Shown here: positions 9,339-16,992 of the stretch, one piece after another | Layout of the letters: each line of letters begins with the position of its first letter | Position numbering within the stretch: the first letter of the stretch is position 1 | Source of the DNA: Clostridium sp. KNHs214 | GTDB taxonomy: Bacteria > Bacillota > Clostridia > Clostridiales > Clostridiaceae | NCBI RefSeq assembly: GCF_000744935.1 | Contig: NZ_JQMW01000004.1 | Coordinates: 172,869-236,868, forward strand | Reading direction: 5' to 3' | Length of the DNA: 64,000 nucleotides | The notes under the pieces: generated by a model | What the model was told of the DNA's origin: nothing | The model's database searches: none | What the model saw: the letters and a program-made list of their open reading frames with translations, nothing else | Made by a program: the position numbers and the translations under genes

Positions 9339-9710
9339 TTAGTGAATAACCAATTATGAAAATAAAATATTAGATAAAATTTAACATATTTGTCGTAAGG
9401 CATAGGCTTGTATAAATCTTAAATTTGTAGGGTAGACCAGGTAATGTAAAAAGTAATAAGTAAGAGCTCTTGAAAAAATTCAGCAAAGCTGAATTTTCAC
9501 CACAACTATTACTTCTTATCTATTACCTATCACTTATCTACAAGTTCTGATTTATCTAACAATTAAAGTTATATATTCTTATATATAAATCCTAATCATA
9601 CCTACGTATTTACTCTGACTGCCACCAATTAAAGATTTTCCGTAACGTAGTGAAGGAAAATCATCATTTAGCAAGCCATCTCCCCCCAAAAATAATGTAC
9701 GTATGAACTG

Positions 9711-9940
9711 AAAAATCTGTCTTTAAGGTAACAATAAATATATTTTTTAGACTATCGAGCTAGCCTTAGAAATTCTTTGTTTTCAAATTCCAATACCCGT
9801 TAAGAAGCTCTCATGTTTGAGCGTCGTCAGAAGCGAGTTTCAAAGCTTTAGGGTATTGAAATTTGAAAACATTAGAATTTCTTGGCGTATTGCGAGCAAT
9901 CTAAAAAATATACTTATTGTGCACTTAAAGACAGATTTTT
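9711..9940 (-). repeat. Family C terminal domain, copy 1 (about 230 nt, multi-stem)
   Basis: Outer stem AAAAATCTGTCTTTAAG / CTTAAAGACAGATTTTT (17 bp). Inside it, going inwards: a stem around TATATTTTTTAGA / TCTAAAAAATATA, a stem GTTTTCAAATTTC / GAAATTTGAAAAC closed by CAATACCC / GGGTATTG (near-perfect pairing), and an inner AAGCTTT stem. The loop reads AACTCGCTTCTGACGACGC then TCAAACATGA. The same plan recurs at 56166-56397 and 57069-57300 with different arm sequences. Confidence 0.8.
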
Positions 9941-9969
9941 CTTATTGTACTTACTTCATACTTTATGCT

Positions 9970-11304
9970 TTAAGATTCTAGTTCTTCGTACTTTTTAAGG
10001 GATTTTCTAACAACTCCCATTAATCCTAATAATGCAATTACGTTTGGTATGACCATAAGACCATTGAATGTATCTGCTAGTTCCCAAACCAACTTAACTT
10101 CCATAGTCGTACCTACAACTATGAATATTAAAACAAGTAATCTATATAAAGGCAATCCTTTCTTACCAAACAAATATCTAATGTTAGCTTCTCCAAAGAA
10201 ATACCATCCAACTATAGTAGAGAATGCAAAGAAGAATAAAGATACAGCAATAAATATATTTCCAAAATTACCAAGTCCCAATTCAAATGCTTTTTGAGTT
10301 AACTCTATTCCTGTAGTGTGACCATCTAATGCACCTGTAGTAAGTATTACAAGAGCTGTTAATGTTAATATTATAAAAGTATCTATAAATACTCCAACTA
10401 TAGCCATTAAACCTTGCTCTTCTGGATGCTTAACCTTTGCTACTGCATGAGCATGAGGAGTAGAACCCATACCTGCTTCATTTGAAAATAACCCTCTAGC
10501 CACACCGTATCTAACAGCTTCTTTTACTCCAACACCTATAAGTCCACCAGTAGCAGCTTTAGGATTAAATGCACCTACAAATATCATTTTGAAAGCTGGA
10601 AGAATATTTGCCCAATTAGCTATTACTATAAATAAACTTCCTACTATATATAAAAGAGCCATTATAGGAACTAGTTTCTCAGTAACAGATGCTATTCTTC
10701 CTATACCACCTATAAATATGAGACCTGCTAATGCTGCAGTAACTATACCCACTATTAATGTAGGAACATTAAATGCCTTTGAAAAAGCTGTTCCTATAGA
10801 ATTTGCTTGCACCATGTTTCCTATAAAACCCAATGCTATTATTATACTAATAGAGAAGAAGCCTGCTAAGAATTTACTATTTAAACCTTTTCTTATATAG
10901 TAAGCTGGTCCTCCCGTTATTTGGCCATCAACTTTTTCTTTAAAAACTTGAGCTAAAACTGCTTCTCCGAATATTGTACCCATTCCAAAGAAAGCACTTA
11001 ACCACATCCAAAATATAGCTCCAGGTCCTCCCGCTGCTATAGCTGTTGCTGCACCAGCTAAATTACCAGTTCCAACTTGAGCTGCTATGGCAGTAGCTAA
11101 TGCTTGAAATGAAGACATGCCATCTTCACCGGCTTTTTTACCCTTTAAAGATATGCCACCAAATGCCTTTTTAAATGCTACTCCAAATTTTCTTACTTGA
11201 ACAAACCTTAATCCAAAGGTAAATGCCACTCCTGTGCCACATAACAGGAATATTAAAATATAATTCCAAAGTACTTTGTTGATATTTTGTACAATTTCTA
11301 GCAT
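9970..11304 (-). CDS. Sodium:alanine/glycine symporter (AGCS family)
   Basis: 444 residues, with hydrophobic helices throughout (about 10-11 segments). Family blocks include the GTGNLAGAATAIAAGGPGA stretch near residue 80, the FSNEAGMGSTPHAHA block around 270 and FFFAFSTIVGWYFFGEA. Known members import alanine, glycine or related amino acids with Na+ (AlsT/DagA/GlnT type); the exact substrate cannot be read. Start ATG at 11304 is preceded by AAGGAGGTAG. The gene stands alone between the family C element and the IS200 insertion. Confidence 0.93.
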   Translation of the reverse strand: MLEIVQNINKVLWNYILIFLLCGTGVAFTFGLRFVQVRKFGVAFKKAFGGISLKGKKAGEDGMSSFQALATAIAAQVGTGNLAGAATAIAAGGPGAIFWMWLSAFFGMGTIFGEAVLAQVFKEKVDGQITGGPAYYIRKGLNSKFLAGFFSISIIIALGFIGNMVQANSIGTAFSKAFNVPTLIVGIVTAALAGLIFIGGIGRIASVTEKLVPIMALLYIVGSLFIVIANWANILPAFKMIFVGAFNPKAATGGLIGVGVKEAVRYGVARGLFSNEAGMGSTPHAHAVAKVKHPEEQGLMAIVGVFIDTFIILTLTALVILTTGALDGHTTGIELTQKAFELGLGNFGNIFIAVSLFFFAFSTIVGWYFFGEANIRYLFGKKGLPLYRLLVLIFIVVGTTMEVKLVWELADTFNGLMVIPNVIALLGLMGVVRKSLKKYEELES

Positions 11305-11449
11305 ACAAAACTACCTCCTTATTATTTATAATAATAATAATATATCCTACCTGTATTTATATATTCTATACCTGGTCTTTTTTTCCCTTCTACTTTCGCA
11401 TATTTTTTGATACTTTTTTAATTTTTTTTAAACTTTTTGACAAGTTAAC

Positions 11450-12099
11450 AACCACCACTCCAAGTGGTGGTTTATTTTCAGCCCTATAAGGGCTTTTTAC
11501 CAGCCACACCTAAAGGTGTCTTTCACAGGCCATGGTACTTACAACCTCTAAAGAGGTATTATCTTAAACCATCTTCCTGCTTATCTTTCTCCTCTTGATT
11601 TTTTATATATTCTAATATTGTTTCCTCGTCTACGTTACCTACACTTGAAACATAGTACCCTTTTGCCCAAAAATGTCTATCCCACTTTGATGTTTTATTT
11701 GGGTACTTATCAAATATCATAAGTGCACTTTTACCTTTAAGATAACCCATAAATTCTGATATACTTAATTTGGGTGGAATACTTACATACATATGTATAT
11801 GATCCTTGCATATCTTCCCTTCTACCAATGTTACTCTTTTCATTTCACATAACTTTCTCAATATCTCTCCCAAATCTCTTTTTATATTGCCATATAATAT
11901 CTTTCTCCTATACTTTGGTATGAAAACTATGTGATACGTGCAATTCCATCTACAATGTGATAAACTACTATTGTCCATTTGGACCGCCTCCTCTGTTTTT
12001 GATATGGCCTGCGAAACCAATATCATTATAACATAGGAGGTTTTGTATTATTCCATGTAACGCTACTGCTTACCCTATTCTCCCATGCATAGCATGGGG
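11450..12099 (-). mobile_element. IS200-type insertion sequence (tnpA only)
   Basis: About 650 bp holding a single tnpA. The 3' side carries a series of small hairpins: AACCACCAC / GTGGTGGTT at 11450-11473, GCCC TATAA GGGC, ACACC TAAA GGTGT and ACCTC TAAA GAGGT. The 5' side carries CCCATGC / GCATGGG at about 12082-12098. Subterminal hairpins, no TIRs and no tnpB are typical of IS200. The exact cleavage sites cannot be fixed from one copy. Confidence 0.88.
11559..11981 (-). CDS. tnpA: IS200/IS605-family Y1 transposase TnpA
   Basis: 140 residues from the ATG at 11981 (MDNSSLSHCRWNCTYHIVF), the normal IS200 start; an upstream in-frame extension is only translated leader. HUH motif is H60-I-H62, and the nucleophile is predicted to be Tyr124 in EYIKNQ. 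These proteins cut and rejoin single-stranded DNA at subterminal hairpins. All key residues are present, so the copy looks intact. AGAGGAGG precedes the start and TATAAT lies upstream near 12028. Confidence 0.93.
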   Translation of the reverse strand, partial: QMDNSSLSHCRWNCTYHIVFIPKYRRKILYGNIKRDLGEILRKLCEMKRVTLVEGKICKDHIHMYVSIPPKLSISEFMGYLKGKSALMIFDKYPNKTSKWDRHFWAKGYYVSSVGNVDEETILEYIKNQEEKDKQEDGLR

Positions 12100-12223
12100 A
12101 TTAATTTTGTCATTTATTTATTACGTCTAAAAAGTACTTTTTAATATTTTTTGCTTTATTTTCCTTACTTAGTTTTATTTAATTATAGTTATAGTAATAA
12201 AATCTAGTGGAATATTGACATCA

Positions 12224-12271
12224 ATAAAACAAAAAAATCGCCATTAATTAATGACGATTTTTTTGTTTTAT
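12224..12271. terminator. Bidirectional intrinsic terminator
   Basis: Arms ATAAAACAAAAAAATCG (12224-12240) and CGATTTTTTTGTTTTAT (12255-12271) pair perfectly over 17 bp around a self-complementary centre (CATTAATTAATG, with one mismatch each side). A T-run follows on either strand. It closes the 12288-12761 gene. Confidence 0.85.
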
Positions 12272-12287
12272 CAATATATTTAATAGC

Positions 12288-12761
12288 TTAATCCCTGTTT
12301 TCTATTCTACAATATTTTAATTCTATAGATTTAGCAAACTCAGAATATCCTGTTATCTGTCCAGATACTGTTATAATATCTCCCTTTTTTACTTTACCTT
12401 TAATTGACTTTTCAAACTTGCATTTTATAAAAAGATTAATGTCATTAGACGTTTCCATATTTACTGGACATTTTATTGTATCAAAAAATTCATTTACTTC
12501 ATAAGCTTTTAAAGTCCATTTTACATATTTGCCCTTATTTGTTTCATAAAATTTTATCATATTATCTTTTACTTGTTCTTCTGAAATATTCTTTTCTTTT
12601 TTACTTAATAAATCTTCTGAAGATGTAGATACATATTTTCTTTCCCTATTTCTCTCTATTATAGATGTAAAATTCGTAATTACAGTGGCAAAGATTATTA
12701 TTATAAAAATTATCGCTATCAAGTAACTTAATCTACTCTCTGCTTTATATCCCTTTAACAT
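12288..12761 (-). CDS. Membrane-anchored protein with an OB-fold-like C-terminal domain
   Basis: 157 residues. A single helix at about 12-33 (YLIAIIFIIIIFATVI) is followed by a linker and a soluble domain from about residue 60. The ending KGDIITVSGQITGYSEFAKSIELKYCRI looks like the strand pattern of tRNA_anti-like OB-fold domains found in Firmicute membrane or lipoprotein-type proteins. The N terminus has no lipobox. The gene stands alone with its own terminator. Function unknown; family assignment is by resemblance. Confidence 0.75.
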   Translation of the reverse strand: MLKGYKAESRLSYLIAIIFIIIIFATVITNFTSIIERNRERKYVSTSSEDLLSKKEKNISEEQVKDNMIKFYETNKGKYVKWTLKAYEVNEFFDTIKCPVNMETSNDINLFIKCKFEKSIKGKVKKGDIITVSGQITGYSEFAKSIELKYCRIENRD

Positions 12762-12963
12762 TTTTTCCTCCTATTTATTATAATAAAACCACTTTATATA
12801 ATATCACTTAATTTATTAAAAATATAATTAATCTGAAAATTAACATTATTGAGTACAAATATATATTTCCCTTGACATAAAAATAATATTTATTTATACT
12901 TTGTTTATAAAATACTTTGAAAATCAAAATATTTGATAATCCAAATAAAAAGGAGATTTTAAC

Positions 12964-14031
12964 ATGAGTTTACCTTGTTTAACTATAGGTCATTTAAAGG
13001 CTAAATTGCCAATAATTCAAGGAGGAATGGGCGTAGGAGTATCTCTATCTCGTCTTGCTTCCGCAGTAGCTACTGAGGGTGCTATTGGCGTAATTTCTGG
13101 TGTTGGCATTGGTTTTAGAGAAAGTGATTTTTTAAATAATTCTAAAGAAGCAAATATAAGGGCTTTAAGAAAAGAAATTTTAAAAGCTAAAGAATTAAGT
13201 TCCAATGGAATTATTGGAGTTAATATATTAACCGCTTCTAATGAATTTGAGGAACTAGTTACCACAGCCTCTGACTCCGGGGCAGATTTAATAATTTGTG
13301 GTGCTGGACTACCCACAAAATTGCCTGCATTGGTAAAAAATAAACTAACTAAATTAATTCCCATAGTCTCTTCTGCAAAAGCAGCTTCAATAATAACCAA
13401 ACTTTGGAAGAGAAAATACAACTATACTCCTGATGCTTTAATCGTTGAAGGCCCTAAAGCTGGTGGACATTTAGGCTTTTCTAAAGAAGAATTATTTAAT
13501 AGAAATAAAAATTTACAAGACATAGTAAAAGAAGTTATTAAAATTATAAAACCCTTTGAAGAAGATGCTAAAAAGAATATTCCAATAATAGCTGCTGGAG
13601 GAATATATAGTGGAAAAGACATTGCTGAATTTATAAAGCTAGGTGCCTCTGGTGTACAAATGGGCACTAGATTTGTAGCTACAGATGAATGTGATGCACA
13701 TATAAATTTTAAAAATGCTTATATAAATTCAAAAAAAGAAGATATAGACATAGTAATTAGCCCTGTGGGCATGCCTGGAAGAGCTATAAGAAATTCTTTT
13801 ATAAATTCCTTGGAAGCGGGAAAAAAAGTTATAGATAAATGTTATAGATGCTTAAGCCACTGCAATCCTAAAACTACACCTTACTGTATATCTAAAGCTC
13901 TAATTAATTCCGTTGAAGGAAATGTGGATGAAGGACTTATATTTTGTGGTGAAAATGCTTACAAATTAAAAGAAATAGTACCAGTTAAAACACTTATAAA
14001 AGCTTTATTAATGGAAGCTGAGGAAAATTAA
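12964..14031 (+). CDS. Nitronate monooxygenase / NAD(P)H-dependent flavin oxidoreductase
   Basis: 355 residues, TIM-barrel FMN enzyme. IIQGGMGVGVS near residues 18-28 is the N-terminal signature, VEGPKAGGHLG the middle block, and AAGGIYSGKDI with GASGVQMGTRF the FMN phosphate sites. The family includes class II nitronate monooxygenases and FabK-type enoyl-ACP reductases. There are no fab genes nearby, and the cysteine-bearing C-terminal tail (CYRCLSHCNPKTTPYC) favours the nitronate monooxygenase-like group. SD AAAAAGGAG before ATG 12964. Followed by a strong terminator. Confidence 0.88.
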   Translation: MSLPCLTIGHLKAKLPIIQGGMGVGVSLSRLASAVATEGAIGVISGVGIGFRESDFLNNSKEANIRALRKEILKAKELSSNGIIGVNILTASNEFEELVTTASDSGADLIICGAGLPTKLPALVKNKLTKLIPIVSSAKAASIITKLWKRKYNYTPDALIVEGPKAGGHLGFSKEELFNRNKNLQDIVKEVIKIIKPFEEDAKKNIPIIAAGGIYSGKDIAEFIKLGASGVQMGTRFVATDECDAHINFKNAYINSKKEDIDIVISPVGMPGRAIRNSFINSLEAGKKVIDKCYRCLSHCNPKTTPYCISKALINSVEGNVDEGLIFCGENAYKLKEIVPVKTLIKALLMEAEEN

Positions 14032-14055
14032 AGAGGCTGATATTTTCAGCCTCTT
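14031..14055. terminator. Bidirectional terminator between the flavoprotein gene and ctc
   Basis: AAGAGGCTGA / TCAGCCTCTT, a 10-bp perfect stem with a short AT loop and a T-run on the plus strand. It serves the plus-strand gene ending at 14031 and probably the minus-strand gene ending at 14058. Confidence 0.9.
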
Positions 14056-14057
14056 TT

Positions 14058-14630
14058 TTATACACTTTCCTCTTCCACGCTTTGTTCTTCTTTTTTAGCA
14101 TAAAATACTGCACCTATGACTCCTTCTGGATCACTTATTATTTTGAAATCTTCATTTTCTTCTATTTGTTTTACAGTAATTACATCCCCATTAACTTTAT
14201 CTTCTATGTTTATTATAAAGCTTTCTGGAATGTTTACAGCCTTAGCTATTACTTCTACTTCTGTTAGTTGAGTTTGTATTGTAAGCCCTCTATTTTCTAT
14301 ACTTGCTCTTCCTTCAAACATAATAGGTACAGCTTGTCTTATTTCTTCATCCTTTGATGCTACTAGCACATCAATATTATATATTTCCTCTACATTGATT
14401 GGATTTCTTTGGATGTTCTTTATAACCCCATATTTTTTGTCATCTTCTAATTTTATAATTAGCTTTGCACTATCTCCACTGTTTTTTAATATTTTCATCA
14501 TTTCAGCTCTTTCAAACTTCACTGGACGAGATTCTCTAATTTCTGTGCCATACAATACTCCTGGTATGTATCCAGCCTTTCTTGCCTTGATACCTTTTTC
14601 ATTTCTTTCTAAAGCAGTTATACTGTTCAT
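14058..14630 (-). CDS. ctc: 50S ribosomal protein L25, general stress (Ctc) form
   Basis: 190 residues. The N-terminal L25 domain (about 1-85, 5S rRNA binding) is followed by the TL5-type C-terminal beta domain, giving the long Ctc form. Characteristic text includes GYIPGVLYGTEI, IQRNPINVEEIYNIDV and NIPESFIINIEDK, with an acidic tail KKEEQSVEEESV. Start ATG 14630 with GAGGAGGTATG just before it. Monocistronic. Confidence 0.92.
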   Translation of the reverse strand: MNSITALERNEKGIKARKAGYIPGVLYGTEIRESRPVKFERAEMMKILKNSGDSAKLIIKLEDDKKYGVIKNIQRNPINVEEIYNIDVLVASKDEEIRQAVPIMFEGRASIENRGLTIQTQLTEVEVIAKAVNIPESFIINIEDKVNGDVITVKQIEENEDFKIISDPEGVIGAVFYAKKEEQSVEEESV

Positions 14631-14962
14631 ACCTCATACCTCCTCATAATTGTTTAATATGTACATAGTGTCTTTACGTAATTGTATCAATATAAGGCAT
14701 TCTTGTCAAACAGTTACTTTTATTACATCCATGTATATTTTATGAATAAATTGTAAATACATTTTTCACACTTTTAATTAAACACTGAATATGTAAAAGA
14801 TATATAAAAAAATACCAATCCTACAAAATATAAAACTGGTACTTTTTTATTCTATTTATATGCTGTTTAAATTAAATACCACTAATGTAATATCAATAAT
14901 ATAATATCAGTGGTTTACCAATATCTACACCCATACTCATCAAGTGATTTCTTAATATTTAA
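14631..14962. other. Intergenic region, no gene seen
   Basis: AT-rich spacer of 332 bp. At 14879-14917 an ACCACT ... AGTGGT inverted repeat enclosing GATATTA / TAATATC could end the minus-strand small gene at 14963. The rest shows no recognisable RNA or coding signal. Confidence 0.6.
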
Positions 14963-15139
14963 CTACTCATACTTATCTATTATTTCAGAGATTTTATCTA
15001 AAGCAGCTATAAGTTCATCAATTTCACCACAAGTTATTCCTTGTTCTAAACCTGTTGGACTTTCCTCATCTATTATGTGTTCTATTTTATTAATAGTGTC
15101 TTTTAGCATTTCTTTTGCTTTTGAATATTTTTCATTCAT
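14963..15139 (-). CDS. Small acidic protein of 58 residues, unknown function
   Basis: Reads MNEKYSKAKEMLKDTINKIE and ends IIDKYE, with ATG at 15139. AGAGGAG lies 8-9 nt upstream, a good SD. The chain is amphipathic and helix-prone, with a central turn ESPTGLEQGITCGEID holding the only Cys. Codon use matches neighbours. No family is recognised. The strong SD, the clean start and a possible hairpin terminator downstream argue for a real small gene. Confidence 0.65.
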   Translation of the reverse strand: MNEKYSKAKEMLKDTINKIEHIIDEESPTGLEQGITCGEIDELIAALDKISEIIDKYE

Positions 15140-15599
15140 TATTTTATTTCTCCTCTTTTAATAGTTTTGTGTCATATTTAACTGAAGTAACACTTGATTT
15201 AATTTTAACTAATATGCTTTTATTATATCATATAATGTATTTCAAAACTACAAAGTTTCAAAACATAATGCGTGGTTAAGATTTACGAAATAACTTACTT
15301 ATGCTAAACTATATAGCATATATAAATGAATTTGACTATTACTATGTGTCTTTTTCCTACTCATTACAAAATTGCAGTGAAACCTATAAGAATAAGCTCA
15401 AATACGTTATACACTTTATAATTTAGCCTACACTTTTAATAGAGTATATATTTTTTAATAACTTAACTTTTGCAGTCATAAAATAAAAATTTTAAATTAA
15501 AACCATTTATTTATCTAATGTAGAACTTTAAATTTATATGCAAAAGTTGAGTAATTAACTTTATAATTATTTTAAATGTTAATGTATGGAGGAATAAGT
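15140..15599 (+). other. Upstream region of the EIIC gene with a long-range inverted repeat
   Basis: 460 bp with no gene. ACTTAACTTTTGCA (about 15462-15475) and TGCAAAAGTTGAGT (about 15540-15553) pair 13 of 14 across about 65 nt, and the AT-rich interior can pair further (TTTAAATT words). It lies just ahead of the SD of the gene at 15600, so it may be a leader structure. The rest is featureless AT-rich DNA. Confidence 0.45.
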
Positions 15600-16619
15600 A
15601 TGAAAAATTTAAAGGAATCATTAAAAAAACTTCTTAAAAGATATCTTGTTGACGGATTAAGTTACATGGCTTTAGGATTATTTTCTTCATTAATAATAGG
15701 TCTCATACTATCTCAAATTTCTAAAATTCCTGGTTTGAACTTTCTAGAAGAGTTTTCTACAGTTATTTCAGCTAAATCTCCGGTGGTTGGTTCTGCCATA
15801 GCTGTTGCAATAGCTTGGGGATTTAAATGCAGCCCACTAGTAGTATTCTCCTCCGCCACCACTGGAGCTTTTGGATACACCTTAGGTGGTCCTGTAGGAG
15901 CATACGTAGCTGGTGTAGTTGGCAGCGAAATTGGAAGTTTAGTTTCTGGGAAAACAAAAATCGATATTATTATTTCACCTGCAATTACTATTATATGTGG
16001 ATGTATTGCTGGTAAATTTGTTGGCCCCTTTGTCTCTACTTTTATGGAGGATTTAGGGCATATAATAAATTTAGCAACTACACTTCATCCCATTCCTATG
16101 GGCATAGCTGTATCAACTTTAATGGGTCTTGCACTTACAGCTCCTATTAGCAGTGCCGCCATTGCCATATCACTTAAAATGTCTGGATTAGCTGCTGGTG
16201 CAGCTACGGTAGGTTGCTGTGCCCAAATGATCGGATTTGCCGTAGCCAGTTACAAGGAAAATAAAGTTGGAGGTTTAATATCTCAAGGTGTTGGTACATC
16301 CATGCTCCAAATATCTAATATAATAAAAAACCCCCTAATTCTAATACCACCAACCTTAGCTGGTGCTATATTGGGTCCTATATCCACAACTATATTTAAA
16401 TTAGAAAATAACCCTTTAGGGGCTGGTATGGGTACTAGCGGATTAGTAGGTCCTATTGGTACTTTTGCTACTATGAATTCCTATAAATCATCCATTACAT
16501 TAATAATATACATAGCAATTCTTGAATTTATAGCTCCAGCAATACTTACTATTATATTTTCTACACTTATGAGAAAAAAAGGATTAATAAAAGACAACGA
16601 CATGAAATTAAATCTTTAA
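15600..16619 (+). CDS. PTS EIIC-like membrane transporter (PTS_EIIC_2 type)
   Basis: 339 residues from ATG 15600 (MKNLKESLKKLL), chosen because GGAGGAATAAGT precedes it; the upstream in-frame ATG lies before the SD. Highly hydrophobic with about 8-10 segments and glycine-rich repeats such as TLGGPVGAYVAGVVGSEIG and GAGMGTSGLVGPIGTF. The pattern matches the stand-alone EIIC-like family (PF13303 type), which lacks EIIA/EIIB partners. No sugar enzymes or PTS partners are nearby, so the substrate is unknown. Confidence 0.82.
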   Translation: MKNLKESLKKLLKRYLVDGLSYMALGLFSSLIIGLILSQISKIPGLNFLEEFSTVISAKSPVVGSAIAVAIAWGFKCSPLVVFSSATTGAFGYTLGGPVGAYVAGVVGSEIGSLVSGKTKIDIIISPAITIICGCIAGKFVGPFVSTFMEDLGHIINLATTLHPIPMGIAVSTLMGLALTAPISSAAIAISLKMSGLAAGAATVGCCAQMIGFAVASYKENKVGGLISQGVGTSMLQISNIIKNPLILIPPTLAGAILGPISTTIFKLENNPLGAGMGTSGLVGPIGTFATMNSYKSSITLIIYIAILEFIAPAILTIIFSTLMRKKGLIKDNDMKLNL

Positions 16620-16711
16620 TATATAAAATTAGCATGTAAATTAGCTTGCGTAATTAATTTACACTTAATTTCCACATAAGTAATTAACCACAGTAAATTC
16701 TTCTTTTTCAT

Positions 16712-16818
16712 AAGGAGCTGTGGCACTAAGAATAAATCCTATGATATATTGTGTTAACTTTAAACTTGCAAAACAATATATTGCATGTAAATTTCTTAAT
16801 GCTACAGCTCCTTTTTTC
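16712..16818 (+). terminator. Large nested hairpin ending in a T-run
   Basis: AAGGAGCTGT (16712-16721) pairs with ACAGCTCCTT (16804-16813). Inside, GGCA pairs with TGCT-type bases, AAGAA with TTCTT, and ATATATTGT with ACAATATAT (about 16742-16785). A run of six or more T follows. It probably ends the EIIC transcript, but at about 107 nt it is far larger than a normal terminator. The remaining spacer to fbp is AT-rich, with a TATAAT near 16944 as a possible fbp -10. Confidence 0.65.
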
Positions 16819-16992
16819 AGAACTTTTTTTATGTACTCTCATATTATATATTAAAATTATAGGTTATAAATTGTATACTATATATTATATGTGATTACTT
16901 ATTAATTTTTTTATCACAAATAGTGTACAAAATATAATAAAATGATATAATTAATATGTGCTATTTTAATAATATTTTGAGGGGGAAAAGGC

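Larger units (their letters stand above)
9077..9959. mobile_element. Family C palindromic element, degenerate copy, non-coding
   Basis: An 883-bp stretch with no ORF of note. Its right end (9934-9959, GATTTTTCTTATTGTACTTACTTCA) and left end (9077-9102) are diverged versions of the 26-bp TIRs of the element at 56147-57319. The right end carries a complete multi-stem domain (9711-9940). At the left the domain is largely deleted, leaving CACAATACGCCA joined to the flank text at about 9140. Sub-terminal sequence 9360-9680 is closely alike, in reverse, to 56400-56680. It also holds a perfect 22-bp hairpin (9286-9338) and one at about 9475-9500. It ends 10 bp from the symporter stop codon. Confidence 0.75.
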
